Source of the DNA: CAURNT01 sp963526495
Lineage (GTDB): Bacteria; Fusobacteriota; Fusobacteriia; Fusobacteriales; Leptotrichiaceae
Direction of reading: 5' to 3'
Length of the DNA stretch: 25,114 bases
Assembly: GCA_963526495.1 (NCBI GenBank)
Contig: CAURNT010000016.1
Coordinates: 1 to 25,114 of the forward strand
The notes beneath the pieces are model-generated. The model saw nothing but the letters and a program-made list of their open reading frames with translations, had not been told where the DNA came from and searched no databases. Position 1 is the first letter of the stretch. Every line of letters starts with the position of its first letter. Shown piece after piece: positions 8,381 to 16,550 of this stretch. The position numbers and the translations under genes are program-made.

Positions 8381-8405
8381 AAAAAAATTGCCTTAGCAAT
8401 TTTAA
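8381..8405 (-). terminator. Intrinsic terminator closing the mraZ-rsmH operon
   Basis: A perfect 8-bp stem (8403-8396 with 8391-8384), 4-base loop, then T residues on the minus strand. It begins only a few bases after the stop of the FtsL-like gene. Confidence 0.8.
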
Positions 8406-8409
8406 TTAT

Positions 8410-8742
8410 CTATTTTACAAACTTTAAATCATTATTAAACACAAAACCTTGATTAGATGATTCACTTTGAACATTAAGAATATTTGTATTTTTTAGTAAA
8501 TCTGATTTCATAGAATCAATTTCTCTAAGTGTATGATCTATCTGTTTATTTACTACATATGCACTATGTGCAATATTAGTTAATTCTTTATGAGTATATA
8601 TATTAAATGATAAAAAAGTAGTTACTATTGAAACTCCTAAAAATAAAACCTTCATTGTATGTAATTCAACATTTTGAATCAAATTTAATCTCGCATCTCT
8701 TGATTTACTATCTCTATTTATAACTTTTACTCTTCCAATCAT
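8410..8742 (-). CDS. Small single-pass membrane protein, FtsL-like candidate
   Basis: This 110-residue protein has a basic, charged N-terminus of about 30 residues, one hydrophobic segment at about 31-49, and a polar extracytoplasmic tail that begins with a helix-like stretch. That topology and its position directly after rsmH, one base past that gene's stop, are those of the divisome protein FtsL, which diverges so fast that it is often recognised only by place and shape. I see no sequence motif that proves it. The transcript stops right after this gene, so the usual next genes (ftsI, murE, mraY) are not here. The assignment is inference from context. Confidence 0.5.
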   Translation of the reverse strand: MIGRVKVINRDSKSRDARLNLIQNVELHTMKVLFLGVSIVTTFLSFNIYTHKELTNIAHSAYVVNKQIDHTLREIDSMKSDLLKNTNILNVQSESSNQGFVFNNDLKFVK

Positions 8743-8743
8743 A

Positions 8744-9676
8744 TTACTTACTCTCCTTTAAAAATACTCTTAATTTTGCTGAATGAGCTCTATTATTATT
8801 TTCAAGCTCACTATCCGTAGATTTTATAGCCTTCCTTGTTAAAACCTTACCTAAAGATTTATTCTCACATATACAAATAGGTATATCTTCAGGACAAGTA
8901 CAAGGATTTTCATAATTTCTAAATTTTTCTTTAACCATTCTATCCTCTAAAGAATGGAAAGTTATAACCAACAATCTACCCCCTGAATTTAATTGCTTTA
9001 TAGCTTTATCTAATGCATTTTCTAAAACCTCTAACTCCCTATTAACAAATATTCTAATAGCCTGAAAAGTTCTTTTTGCAGGATGTTTTTTCATGCTTTT
9101 ACCTATAGCTTTAATTACAATATCCGCTAATTCTATGGTAGTTTCTATTTTTTTATTTTTTCTATACTCAACTATATATTTAGCTATACGTCTTGATTTA
9201 GGTTCTTCTCCATATTTATACAATATATCAGCAATTTCTACCTCAGAAAATTCGTTAACAACCTCATATGCACTAAGTTTTTGATTTCTATCCATACGCA
9301 TATCAAGTTTTGCTTCCCTTTTATACGAAAAGCCTCTTTGATCATCATCTAATTGTTTAGAAGAAACTCCTATATCCATTAAAATTCTATCTACCTTACT
9401 AAAACCAGATAAATATAATACAGTATCTAAATTCTCAAAATTATTTTTAAATATTTGAATTTTATCACCATATCTACTTAATCTTTTTTTAGAAAAATCA
9501 ATAGCATTTTGATCTTGATCTATCGCAATCAATTTAGAACCTGGAGTCGAATTCATAAGTATACCCTCACTATGTCCACCACCACCTAATGTGCAATCAA
9601 CATATATAATGTCTTTATCTTTATCTATAATATATTCTAATACTTCATCATATAATACAGGCTTATGATATTCCAT
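8744..9676 (-). CDS. rsmH: 16S rRNA (cytosine-1402-N4)-methyltransferase
   Basis: RsmH (MraW) uses S-adenosylmethionine to methylate N4 of C1402 in the ribosomal P site. Motifs in order are HKPVLYDEVL at the start, SAM-binding DCTLGGGGHSEGIL, IAIDQD, GVSSKQLDDDQRGFSY, HPAKRTFQAIRIFVNRELE and ITFHSLEDRMVK, all diagnostic. At 310 residues it is full length. A longer frame opens at a GTG at 9682, but AAGGAG sits immediately before that GTG and about 5 bases before the ATG at 9676, so the ATG is the better start. It follows mraZ by 12 bases, the conserved order at the head of the division and cell wall cluster. Confidence 0.97.
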   Translation of the reverse strand: MEYHKPVLYDEVLEYIIDKDKDIIYVDCTLGGGGHSEGILMNSTPGSKLIAIDQDQNAIDFSKKRLSRYGDKIQIFKNNFENLDTVLYLSGFSKVDRILMDIGVSSKQLDDDQRGFSYKREAKLDMRMDRNQKLSAYEVVNEFSEVEIADILYKYGEEPKSRRIAKYIVEYRKNKKIETTIELADIVIKAIGKSMKKHPAKRTFQAIRIFVNRELEVLENALDKAIKQLNSGGRLLVITFHSLEDRMVKEKFRNYENPCTCPEDIPICICENKSLGKVLTRKAIKSTDSELENNNRAHSAKLRVFLKESK

Positions 9677-9688
9677 TTCCACTCCTTT

Positions 9689-10096
9689 CTATAAATATAT
9701 ATCTAAACTTTTTGCAATTTCACTAATTTCACTTTCACTAGTTATATCATATTTTTCTTGAGCCCAAATCTCTACTTGATCTCCCATACCAATTACCATA
9801 GCTTTTTTATTAAATTCTCCAAAAGATTTAAGAGAAGTTTGTATCGTAAATCTTCCTTGATTATCAAACTCACATTCTTGAGCAGATCCTATTACAAATC
9901 TCTTAACTTTTCTATTTTGAGCTAAATTTAATTTTTCAATTAATTCTTCCCATCTATTTTTAGGATAAAGTGTTATTTGACCCTCTGTCCCTTTTGTGAT
10001 ATAAAATGGTTCACCATTAAGTGTTTCTCTAAATTTAGCAGGTAACATTAAACGTCCTTTAGCATCTATACTACATTCATATTCTCCAATAAACAT
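9689..10096 (-). CDS. mraZ: Transcriptional regulator MraZ
   Basis: MraZ is a ring-forming AbrB-fold protein that binds repeats upstream of its own gene and controls the division and cell wall cluster. The protein begins MFIGEYECSIDAKGRLMLPA, the typical N-terminus, with the first DNA-contact loop DAKGRLMLPAKFRE and a more diverged second one, DNQGRFTIQTSLK. At 135 residues its length is near normal. A longer frame begins upstream, but a near-perfect GGAGGTGAT lies 4 bases before the ATG at 10096, fixing the start. The leader carries four GTGG boxes at 10-bp spacing, fitting autoregulation. Confidence 0.96.
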   Translation of the reverse strand: MFIGEYECSIDAKGRLMLPAKFRETLNGEPFYITKGTEGQITLYPKNRWEELIEKLNLAQNRKVKRFVIGSAQECEFDNQGRFTIQTSLKSFGEFNKKAMVIGMGDQVEIWAQEKYDITSESEISEIAKSLDIYL

Positions 10097-10115
10097 TAAT
10101 ATCACCTCCAAGCTT

Positions 10116-10149
10116 CCACTTTTTTCCACAATTTTCCACTTTCTACCAC
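10116..10149 (-). promoter_or_regulatory. MraZ-box array, four GTGG repeats at 10-bp period
   Basis: On the plus strand CCAC occurs at 10116-10119, 10126-10129, 10136-10139 and 10146-10149, exactly 10 bp apart; on the coding strand the boxes read GTGG. In E. coli MraZ binds TGGGN repeats spaced 10 bp apart, so this is the probable operator. It lies just downstream of the predicted transcription start and upstream of the Shine-Dalgarno. Confidence 0.8.
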
Positions 10150-10158
10150 TCTTAATAA

Positions 10159-10187
10159 TTTATACCATAAAAAAGCCTATTTTTCAA
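10159..10187 (-). promoter_or_regulatory. mraZ promoter
   Basis: Minus-strand TTGAAA (10187-10182), 17 bp, TATAAA (10164-10159). The predicted start at about 10152 places the MraZ boxes from about +3 to +36. Confidence 0.7.
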
Positions 10188-10297
10188 GCTTTTTCTTTAA
10201 AAAAAATATTTATTTAATATTATTTTTTTTACAAATACAAAGTGAATACTGTATATCGTTTATTTAAAAATAAAAAACACTATATATTGTGTTTAAA

Positions 10298-10330
10298 CAA
10301 AAAAGAAGTGTAAAATAATTTTACACTTCA
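10298..10330 (-). terminator. Intrinsic terminator after glycogen phosphorylase
   Basis: A perfect 11-bp stem (10329-10319 with 10315-10305), 3-base loop, followed by six T on the minus strand. It starts 13 bases after the gene's stop. Confidence 0.9.
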
Positions 10331-10342
10331 TATTTTTATAAA

Positions 10343-12808
10343 CTATTTATTTTCATTTATATAATCTTTTGGTAAACATTCTTTAATATCCCATATATCA
10401 CGTGCATAATCCATTATTGTTCTATCTGAACTAAATTTACCTGAATTTGCAATATTAATTAATGATTTTCTTATCCATGTTTCTTTATCTTTATACTCTA
10501 TACCAACAGCTTCTTGAGTTTTTCTGTATTCACTGAAATCTTTTAATACAAAGTATACATCCGGTCTATTACCTTCAACACCATATAATAATGAATTATA
10601 TAATTCTCTAAATATTCCTGTATGAGAATCATCATAAGTCCCATCAACTAATTGATCTATAACCTTTTTTAATCCTTCAACTATTTCATATTCTTGTATA
10701 GGATCATATTTACCATATCCCTCAAGCCTAGCAACTTCATCAGCTTTAAGACCAAATATAAAGGCATTTTCTTCTCCAACTTCTTCAACTATCTCTACAT
10801 TAGCCCCATCTAAAGTTCCTAATGTAAGTGCTCCATTTATCATAAACTTCATATTTCCTGTACCTGAAGCTTCTTTTCCAGCTGTAGATATTTGCTCTGA
10901 TACATCTGCTGCTGGGAATATTTTTTCAGCAAGAGAAACTCTATAATTTTCTAAGAATACAACTTTAATTTTATTATTTATACTTGTATCATTATTAACT
11001 ACTTCAGCAACAGCATTTATTAATTTAATAATACCTTTAGCTCTTCTATAACCAGGTGCTGCCTTACCAGCAAATATAAATGTTCTAGGAACTATATCTA
11101 ATAAAGGATTTTCTTTTACTCTATTATATAAATCCATAACATGTAATATATTTAACATTTGACGTTTATATTCATGTAATCTTTTAACTTGTATATCAAA
11201 TATTGAGTAAGGATCAACTTCAACTCCTGTTGTTTCTTTTATATATTTAGCTAATCTAACTTTATTATTGAATTTAATATTTGATAATCTTTCAAGAACC
11301 TTCTTATCATCTACATATTTTTCTAATTTCTTTAATTCAGTTAATTCTGTAATCCATTTATCACCTATTAATTCAGTAATTAAAGATGCCAGTTCTGGAT
11401 TAGCATTTAACAACCATCTTCTTTGTGTTACCCCATTAGTTTTATTTTGGAATTTTTCTGGATATATTTCATACCAATCTTTTAATTCTTGATATTTTAA
11501 TATTTCTGTATGTAAGTTAGCAACTCCATTTACTGTATGTGAACCAACTATTGCAAGCCAAGCCATTTTAACTTTATCATCAGCTATTATACTCATTCTC
11601 TTTATCTTATCTGAATCATTTCCAAATTTCTCAACAAGTTCTATTAAAAATCTTCTATTAATTTCTTCTATTATTTGATAAATTCTAGGAAGTAAAGGTC
11701 TAAATATATTTATTTCCCATTTTTCTAAAGCTTCAGATAATATAGTATGATTAGTATAAGCAAATACTTTAGTACATATAGCCCAAGCTTCATCCCAATT
11801 TAATTTTTCTTGATCTAATAATATTCTCATAAGTTCTGGTATTCCCACAACTGGGTGAGTATCATTTAACTGAATAGCAACCTTATCCGGTAATATTGAA
11901 AAATCATTACCGTACATTGATTTATGTCTTCTTATTATATCTTGTAATGAAGCAGATGTGAAGAAGAATTGTTGTTTTAATCTTAATATTTTTCCTTCTC
12001 TTTCTGTATCATTTGGATAAAGAACTCTTGAAATATCTTTTGCTCTTATTTCTTTTTCTGAAGCTCTTATATAATCTTGAGAATTAAATAAATTTAAATC
12101 AAACCCTTCTGGTGATCTTGCTTCCCATAGTCTTAAAGTATTTATTACACCATTACCATAACCTATAACCGGAACATCAACAGCAACAGCTTGTACATTC
12201 TCAGTATTTACCCTTTTAAAGTATTCTTTACCTACTTCGTCTCTATGAACTTCTATATCTCCACCAAATTTAATATCAAAGACTCTATCTATTCTTCTAA
12301 CACTCCAAGGTGTACCATATTTAGTCCAATCATCTGGGTATTCTACTTGAAATCCATTTTCTATTTTTTGTTCAAACATCCCATATTTATATCTTAATCC
12401 ATAACCATGACCAGGTAAACCTAAAGTAGCAAATGAATCTAAGAAACAAGCTGCTAAACGACCAAGACCTCCATTACCTAATCCAGCATCCATTTCCTTA
12501 TCTTCCAATTTGTTTATATCTACACCTAATTCATCTAAAACTTCTTTAATGATTCCATCATATTTTAAATTTATTAGATTATTACTCATATATCTACCCA
12601 TTAAAAATTCTGCTGAAAAATAATAAGCTTGTTTTACTTTTGCATTAGCACGAGTTTTTTTTGTATTATACCATTGCTCAGTTATTTCATCCATTGTAGC
12701 TCTTGCTACAGCATAATATATTTCATATTCTTTAGCTTCTTCTAAAGTTTTACCATATTGTCTTCTAAGAGATAATAAAATTCTCTCTTTTAATGTTTTT
12801 TTATCCAT
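10343..12808 (-). CDS. glgP: Glycogen/starch/maltodextrin phosphorylase
   Basis: This cytosolic enzyme releases glucose-1-phosphate from alpha-1,4-glucans. The 821-residue length is typical of the GT35 family. Conserved stretches include YYFSAEFLMGR, DAGLGNGGLGRLAACFLDS, IQLNDTHPV, the NKTNGVTQRRWL segment, and the pyridoxal-phosphate motif EASGTGNMKFMINGALT, where K654 should hold the cofactor. A TTG-initiated longer frame contains GGAGGT just before the ATG at 12808, which I take as the start. The gene stands alone with a strong promoter and its own terminator. No glgC, glgA or glgB lies next to it, so it may serve imported or stored glucans; I cannot separate GlgP from MalP by eye. A cre/LacI-type palindrome next to the promoter suggests sugar-dependent control. 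Confidence 0.95.
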   Translation of the reverse strand: MDKKTLKERILLSLRRQYGKTLEEAKEYEIYYAVARATMDEITEQWYNTKKTRANAKVKQAYYFSAEFLMGRYMSNNLINLKYDGIIKEVLDELGVDINKLEDKEMDAGLGNGGLGRLAACFLDSFATLGLPGHGYGLRYKYGMFEQKIENGFQVEYPDDWTKYGTPWSVRRIDRVFDIKFGGDIEVHRDEVGKEYFKRVNTENVQAVAVDVPVIGYGNGVINTLRLWEARSPEGFDLNLFNSQDYIRASEKEIRAKDISRVLYPNDTEREGKILRLKQQFFFTSASLQDIIRRHKSMYGNDFSILPDKVAIQLNDTHPVVGIPELMRILLDQEKLNWDEAWAICTKVFAYTNHTILSEALEKWEINIFRPLLPRIYQIIEEINRRFLIELVEKFGNDSDKIKRMSIIADDKVKMAWLAIVGSHTVNGVANLHTEILKYQELKDWYEIYPEKFQNKTNGVTQRRWLLNANPELASLITELIGDKWITELTELKKLEKYVDDKKVLERLSNIKFNNKVRLAKYIKETTGVEVDPYSIFDIQVKRLHEYKRQMLNILHVMDLYNRVKENPLLDIVPRTFIFAGKAAPGYRRAKGIIKLINAVAEVVNNDTSINNKIKVVFLENYRVSLAEKIFPAADVSEQISTAGKEASGTGNMKFMINGALTLGTLDGANVEIVEEVGEENAFIFGLKADEVARLEGYGKYDPIQEYEIVEGLKKVIDQLVDGTYDDSHTGIFRELYNSLLYGVEGNRPDVYFVLKDFSEYRKTQEAVGIEYKDKETWIRKSLINIANSGKFSSDRTIMDYARDIWDIKECLPKDYINENK

Positions 12809-12834
12809 TACGACCTCCAACAAAGTTATACTTT

Positions 12835-12863
12835 ATTTTAATATAAAAATGCCAATTTGTCAA
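12835..12863 (-). promoter_or_regulatory. glgP promoter
   Basis: Minus-strand consensus TTGACA (12863-12858), 17 bp, TAAAAT (12840-12835), close upstream of the Shine-Dalgarno. Confidence 0.85.
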
Positions 12864-12866
12864 CAA

Positions 12867-12882
12867 TTAAAGCGCTTGCATA
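12867..12882 (-). promoter_or_regulatory. LacI/CcpA-type operator-like palindrome upstream of glgP
   Basis: The minus strand reads ATGCAAGCGCTTTAA around a perfect AAGCGCTT core (12877-12870). It fits the cre consensus WTGNAANCGNWNNCW except for one position. Such CG-centred palindromes are bound by LacI/GalR-family regulators. It lies 6 bp upstream of the -35, a place compatible with activation or with repression. No LacI-family gene is in the window. Confidence 0.5.
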
Positions 12883-12920
12883 AAATGTAAAGAAATTAAA
12901 TAAAATTTAATCCTTAAGAT

Positions 12921-12952
12921 AAAAAAAGGTAGAACCATGTAATTCTACCTTT
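12921..12952 (-). terminator. Intrinsic terminator after the HU gene
   Basis: A perfect 10-bp stem (12952-12943 with 12934-12925), 8-base loop, then T residues on the minus strand. It follows the HU stop by about 14 bases. Confidence 0.85.
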
Positions 12953-12965
12953 AATTATGAATAAA

Positions 12966-13241
12966 CTATTTTGCTATTTTATCTGCTAATTTTTTACCAA
13001 CTTTGAATTTTAATACTTTTTTAGCAGGTATTGTAATTTCTTCTTTTGTTTTTGGATTAATTCCTTTTCTTTCTTCTCTAACTTGTACTTTGAAAGATCC
13101 CCATCCTACGAATTGAACATCTTCACCTTCAAGAACTAAATTTTCAACTGTATCTAAGAAAGCATTAACTAAATCTTCAGATTCTTTTTTTGTTTTACCT
13201 GTAACTTTAGAATATTCTTCAATAAATAATTTTTTAGACAT
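12966..13241 (-). CDS. hup: HU family nucleoid DNA-binding protein
   Basis: This is a small dimeric histone-like protein that bends and compacts DNA. The 91 residues match HU length. The N-terminal helices begin SKKLFIEEYSKVTGKTKKE, followed by the beta-arm region GWGSFKVQVREERKGINPKT with the G-x-N-P turn and IPAKKVLKFKVGK, all typical. A longer frame opens upstream, but AGGAGG lies 7-8 bases before the ATG at 13241, giving the standard HU length. It has its own strong promoter and terminator, fitting an abundant protein. HU versus IHF cannot be told with certainty, but no IHF-specific feature is evident. Confidence 0.94.
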   Translation of the reverse strand: MSKKLFIEEYSKVTGKTKKESEDLVNAFLDTVENLVLEGEDVQFVGWGSFKVQVREERKGINPKTKEEITIPAKKVLKFKVGKKLADKIAK

Positions 13242-13275
13242 ATATAATCCTCCTATAAATTTATAAATCAATATT

Positions 13276-13303
13276 ATTATACACTTTTTTTATACTTTGT
13301 CAA
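13276..13303 (-). promoter_or_regulatory. HU gene promoter
   Basis: Minus-strand TTGACA (13303-13298), 16 bp, TATAAT (13281-13276), both hexamers at full consensus. Confidence 0.85.
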
Positions 13304-13311
13304 GATTTCTT

Positions 13312-13334
13312 ATAATAAAAAGATATTTTATCTT
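13312..13334 (-). terminator. Weak terminator-like hairpin at the end of secG
   Basis: A 6-bp stem (13334-13329 with 13325-13320) with a 3-base loop and a following T run overlaps the secG stop codon. The stem is AT-rich, so termination may be partial. Confidence 0.35.
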
Positions 13335-13531
13335 AAAACATTGTATAAAACTGCTAATAACAAGAAAATAAAAGCAACATATTCTGTAAATTTTTCTATT
13401 CCTTCTTTTTCTTGATCTAATACATTTGCAGTTTTAGCAATTCCTCTACTTCTATCAGGTTGCAATAATATAACCGTAATTAAAATAATAGCTGTTATAA
13501 CCAAAAGTATAACTAATAAATTTTGTAACAT
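13328..13531 (-). CDS. secG: Preprotein translocase subunit SecG
   Basis: SecG is the small accessory subunit of the SecYEG export channel. The 67-residue protein has two hydrophobic segments (about 5-22 and 48-65) separated by a loop starting LLQPDRSRGIAK, corresponding to the family's 'LLQ-x-x-K-G-x-G' motif, and ends LYNVLR. AGGAGG precedes the ATG. It starts 12 bases after the tpiA stop and is probably cotranscribed with it. Confidence 0.9.
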   Translation of the reverse strand: MLQNLLVILLVITAIILITVILLQPDRSRGIAKTANVLDQEKEGIEKFTEYVAFIFLLLAVLYNVLR

Positions 13532-13542
13532 TATACCTCCTA

Positions 13543-14298
13543 TTAAGCTTCTATTCCTGCTTGAACTAATTTAGAAAAACTAACTGGATCAAGTGCTGCT
13601 CCACCTATAAGTCCTCCATCTATATCTTTTTCTGATATTAATTCTAAAGCATTTTCTGGTTTCATTGAACCACCATATTGAACTGTTACATTCTCAGCAA
13701 CTTCTGTACCAAACATATCAGTTAATAAACTTCTAATAAAAGCATGTACTTCTTGAGCCTGTTTAGATGTTGCTGTTTTACCTGTACCTATAGCCCATAC
13801 TGGTTCATAAGCAAGAACAACATTAGCCATATCCTCTTTTGTTAAATCTTTTAATCCACCTCTTATTTGAGTTTCTACAACTTTTTCTGTAACATTAGAT
13901 TCTCTATCTGATAATGTTTCTCCAAAACAAAGTATAGGTTTTAAACCATGAGAAAGTGCAGATTTAACTTTTTCATTAATAAATTCATCACTTTCTTTAT
14001 AGTATTCTCTTCTTTCTGAGTGACCTAAAATAACATATTCTACACCTAAATCTTTAAGCATTAAAGGTGATATTTCTCCTGTATATGCACCACTTTCTTT
14101 AGGATTCATATTTTGAGCAGCAATTTTAACATCTTTTGCTTCTCTAACAGCAGTTTCAATATTAGTAAAAGGTACTCCTATAACCATTTCTACTTTTTCA
14201 TTAGCATTTACTAACGGATTTAAAGCTTTAAAGAAATCTTCTGTTTCTTTTCTAGTCTTATTCATTTTCCAGTTTCCTGCAATAATTATCTTTCTCAT
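13543..14298 (-). CDS. tpiA: Triose-phosphate isomerase
   Basis: This glycolytic enzyme interconverts dihydroxyacetone phosphate and glyceraldehyde-3-phosphate. The 251-residue TIM barrel shows the catalytic residues clearly: K11 in AGNWKMN, H93 in ILGHSERR and E165 in AYEPVWAIGTGK, followed by the phosphate-binding YGGSMKPEN and GGLIGGAAL. A longer frame begins upstream, but GGAGGAGAA lies immediately before the ATG at 14298, which gives the standard N-terminus MRKIIIAGNWKMN. It has a clear promoter and leads into secG. Confidence 0.98.
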   Translation of the reverse strand: MRKIIIAGNWKMNKTRKETEDFFKALNPLVNANEKVEMVIGVPFTNIETAVREAKDVKIAAQNMNPKESGAYTGEISPLMLKDLGVEYVILGHSERREYYKESDEFINEKVKSALSHGLKPILCFGETLSDRESNVTEKVVETQIRGGLKDLTKEDMANVVLAYEPVWAIGTGKTATSKQAQEVHAFIRSLLTDMFGTEVAENVTVQYGGSMKPENALELISEKDIDGGLIGGAALDPVSFSKLVQAGIEA

Positions 14299-14327
14299 TT
14301 CTCCTCCATTTACATATATATACCTAG

Positions 14328-14356
14328 ATAATAGCATATTTAAACTATATTGTAAA
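14328..14356 (-). promoter_or_regulatory. tpiA-secG promoter
   Basis: Minus-strand TTTACA (14356-14351), 17 bp, TATTAT (14333-14328). Confidence 0.7.
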
Positions 14357-14427
14357 TACTATCAATGCAAATTAATATCTATTTAAATATAAAATAAAAA
14401 CTACTTTTATTATTAATATTTTTATAA

Positions 14428-15231
14428 TTACAACACAAATTTATATATTAAATCTGCTAAAATACCTGTATTGTTATCAACTCCAACATAATCAACTACA
14501 TTTTTTATATCTTCTTTTGCATTCGCAGGAGCTACTTTTAATCCTGTATTTTGAAGTAAAGGTAAGTCATTATAACTATCGCCCGCTGATATTGATTCAG
14601 ATTTATCTATATTTAATATTTCTAGCAATTTAGTTATCGCAACACCTTTATTTACATTCTTATTAACTACTTCTAAAAATGATGGATGAGATATTGCAAA
14701 GAATAATTTATTTGAAAAACTACTTTCATTCATTTTAATTTGTAGTTCTTTAACTTTTTCAGGAGAAGACAATAACATACATTTAATAATTTGTTCAAAA
14801 TCTAAATTATTTATATCATCTATTTCTATCATATCTGCTCCAGTAAAATTACCTTCTATACTAGAATATTCATCTATACTATTTGTATATATTTTTCCAT
14901 CATTATATGTTAAAAAAGTTAGACCATTATCATTTGCAAAATTATATAAAGATATAACATCTGATTTATCTATTCCTTGACTAAATAATCTTTTTTTAGT
15001 TTTGCATTCTATTATTTCTCCACCATTATTTGATATTATATATCCACCATAATTATCCATCTCTAAAATTTTAGCACTTTCAAAAGTGGCAAAAGTTGGT
15101 CTACCAGTTGCTAAAACAAATTTAACTCCTTTTTTTTGAACTTCTATTATAGCATCTACATTGCTTTGTGGTATACAAACATCAGTATTAAGTAAAGTTC
15201 CATCCATATCAGTTGCAATTAATTTATACAT
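14428..15231 (-). CDS. Cof-type HAD superfamily hydrolase (sugar-phosphatase-like)
   Basis: This is a probable cytosolic phosphatase acting on sugar phosphates or similar small molecules. The 267-residue protein has HAD motif I DMDGTLLNT near the N-terminus, motif II as VLATGRPTF, a conserved lysine in NKGVAITKLL, and motif IV GDSYNDLPLL. A large cap domain between motifs II and III marks the Cof (type IIB) group. The longer frame contains AGGAG before the ATG at 15231, so that ATG is chosen. It overlaps the end of the upstream CBS-protein gene by 8 bases, and the trio with glucokinase looks like one operon. The substrate is unknown. Confidence 0.9.
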   Translation of the reverse strand: MYKLIATDMDGTLLNTDVCIPQSNVDAIIEVQKKGVKFVLATGRPTFATFESAKILEMDNYGGYIISNNGGEIIECKTKKRLFSQGIDKSDVISLYNFANDNGLTFLTYNDGKIYTNSIDEYSSIEGNFTGADMIEIDDINNLDFEQIIKCMLLSSPEKVKELQIKMNESSFSNKLFFAISHPSFLEVVNKNVNKGVAITKLLEILNIDKSESISAGDSYNDLPLLQNTGLKVAPANAKEDIKNVVDYVGVDNNTGILADLIYKFVL

Positions 15232-16540
15232 TATTTTTCTCCTCATTTTTTAGTTCTATTATTACTTTGTCTATCTTTCTATTACTTACTTTTAAAACCT
15301 TTATATTTACATCATTAATTTTAATATCTTTAATCTTATTGTCATTCGTTGGAATATATCCTAATTTTTCTATTAATATACCATTTAAAGAATCATAATG
15401 TATAGATTCAAAATTTGTTTTTAATTTATCATTTAAATCATTTAAACTAACCGATGCATTAACAAGATATTTATTTTTACTGATTTTTTGTATATCTTCA
15501 TTATCACCGTCATACTCATCATTAATATTACCAACTATTTCTTCCAATAAATCTTCTAAAGTTACCATACCTGATACTCCACCATATTCATCCACTAATA
15601 TTGCTATATGCTTTTTTAAATTTTTCATTTCAATAAAAAGTGATTGTATTTTTTTAGTTTCTGGAACAAATAATGCTTTTTGAAGTATAGATTTAATATC
15701 AATAGAACTAAACCCTATACTATATGCTGTTTTAAGTAAACTTTTAGTATGTAGTATTCCTATAATATTATCCAAATCTTCAGAATATACAGGTATCCTT
15801 GAATATCTAATTATTTCATCAGTATTTAACAACTCATCTATATTCATTTCTACATCTATCGCAAACATTGATGTTCTTGGTATCATAACTTCACGTGCTA
15901 CCTTATCATCAAAATCAATAATTTTTTCTATCATTTCAATTTCAGCTTTTTTCATATCAGTATCAGTAATCATAATTCTCAATTCTTCTCTAGATATAAT
16001 CTCACTATTAACCGAATCTGACAGGCCCATAATTTTCAACATTAAATCTGTAGATAATGCTAAAATCTTAATAAATGGGATAAATAATATGTATATACCT
16101 ATTATTATATTTACATTTCTAAATGCTATTTTTTCAGGATTTATCATAGCAAGTCTTTTAGGTATCAATTCACCAAATACTAAAGTTAAATAAGAAAGTA
16201 TAAGAGTTACTATTATAACAGATAACTGATTATAATAAGGTATATTTAAAACATTTAAAAATTTAGCAAATACTTCAGATATACCAATAGCTGCTGAGGC
16301 AGAAGCAAGAAATCCTGCTAAAGTTATTCCTATTTGTATTGTTGATAAAAGATTAGAAGGATCTTCTAATAATTTTTCTAATTTTTTTGCCTTTAAATTT
16401 CCTTCTTCAACTAAAACTTTTAATTTATTTTTATTTATAGAAACTATAGCCATCTCCGTTGAAGAAAAAAATGAATTTATCAATATCAAAATGATAATTA
16501 ATACAAGCTGTAATATAATACCGGTGGTACTAATATCCAT
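15224..16540 (-). CDS. CorC/HlyC family membrane protein with DUF21 and CBS domains
   Basis: The family is linked to magnesium/cobalt efflux and has been called hemolysin-like; the true transport role here is inferred. The 438-residue protein begins with a DUF21 membrane domain (about 1-195, with FFSSTEMAIVSINKNKL and an FGELIPKRLAM motif). A pair of CBS domains follows (about 205-335, with REVMIPRTSMFAID and VDEYGGVSGMVTLEDLLEEIVG), then a C-terminal CorC_HlyC domain (about 345-430). It lies between glucokinase (10 bases upstream) and the HAD gene, likely in one transcript. Confidence 0.92.
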   Translation of the reverse strand: MDISTTGIILQLVLIIILILINSFFSSTEMAIVSINKNKLKVLVEEGNLKAKKLEKLLEDPSNLLSTIQIGITLAGFLASASAAIGISEVFAKFLNVLNIPYYNQLSVIIVTLILSYLTLVFGELIPKRLAMINPEKIAFRNVNIIIGIYILFIPFIKILALSTDLMLKIMGLSDSVNSEIISREELRIMITDTDMKKAEIEMIEKIIDFDDKVAREVMIPRTSMFAIDVEMNIDELLNTDEIIRYSRIPVYSEDLDNIIGILHTKSLLKTAYSIGFSSIDIKSILQKALFVPETKKIQSLFIEMKNLKKHIAILVDEYGGVSGMVTLEDLLEEIVGNINDEYDGDNEDIQKISKNKYLVNASVSLNDLNDKLKTNFESIHYDSLNGILIEKLGYIPTNDNKIKDIKINDVNIKVLKVSNRKIDKVIIELKNEEKNNV

Positions 16541-16550
16541 TTAAATCCTC

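Noticed and set aside
14393..14411. Hairpin after the HAD hydrolase gene as a terminator
   Set aside because: The stem is entirely A-T, with stability too low to support a call.
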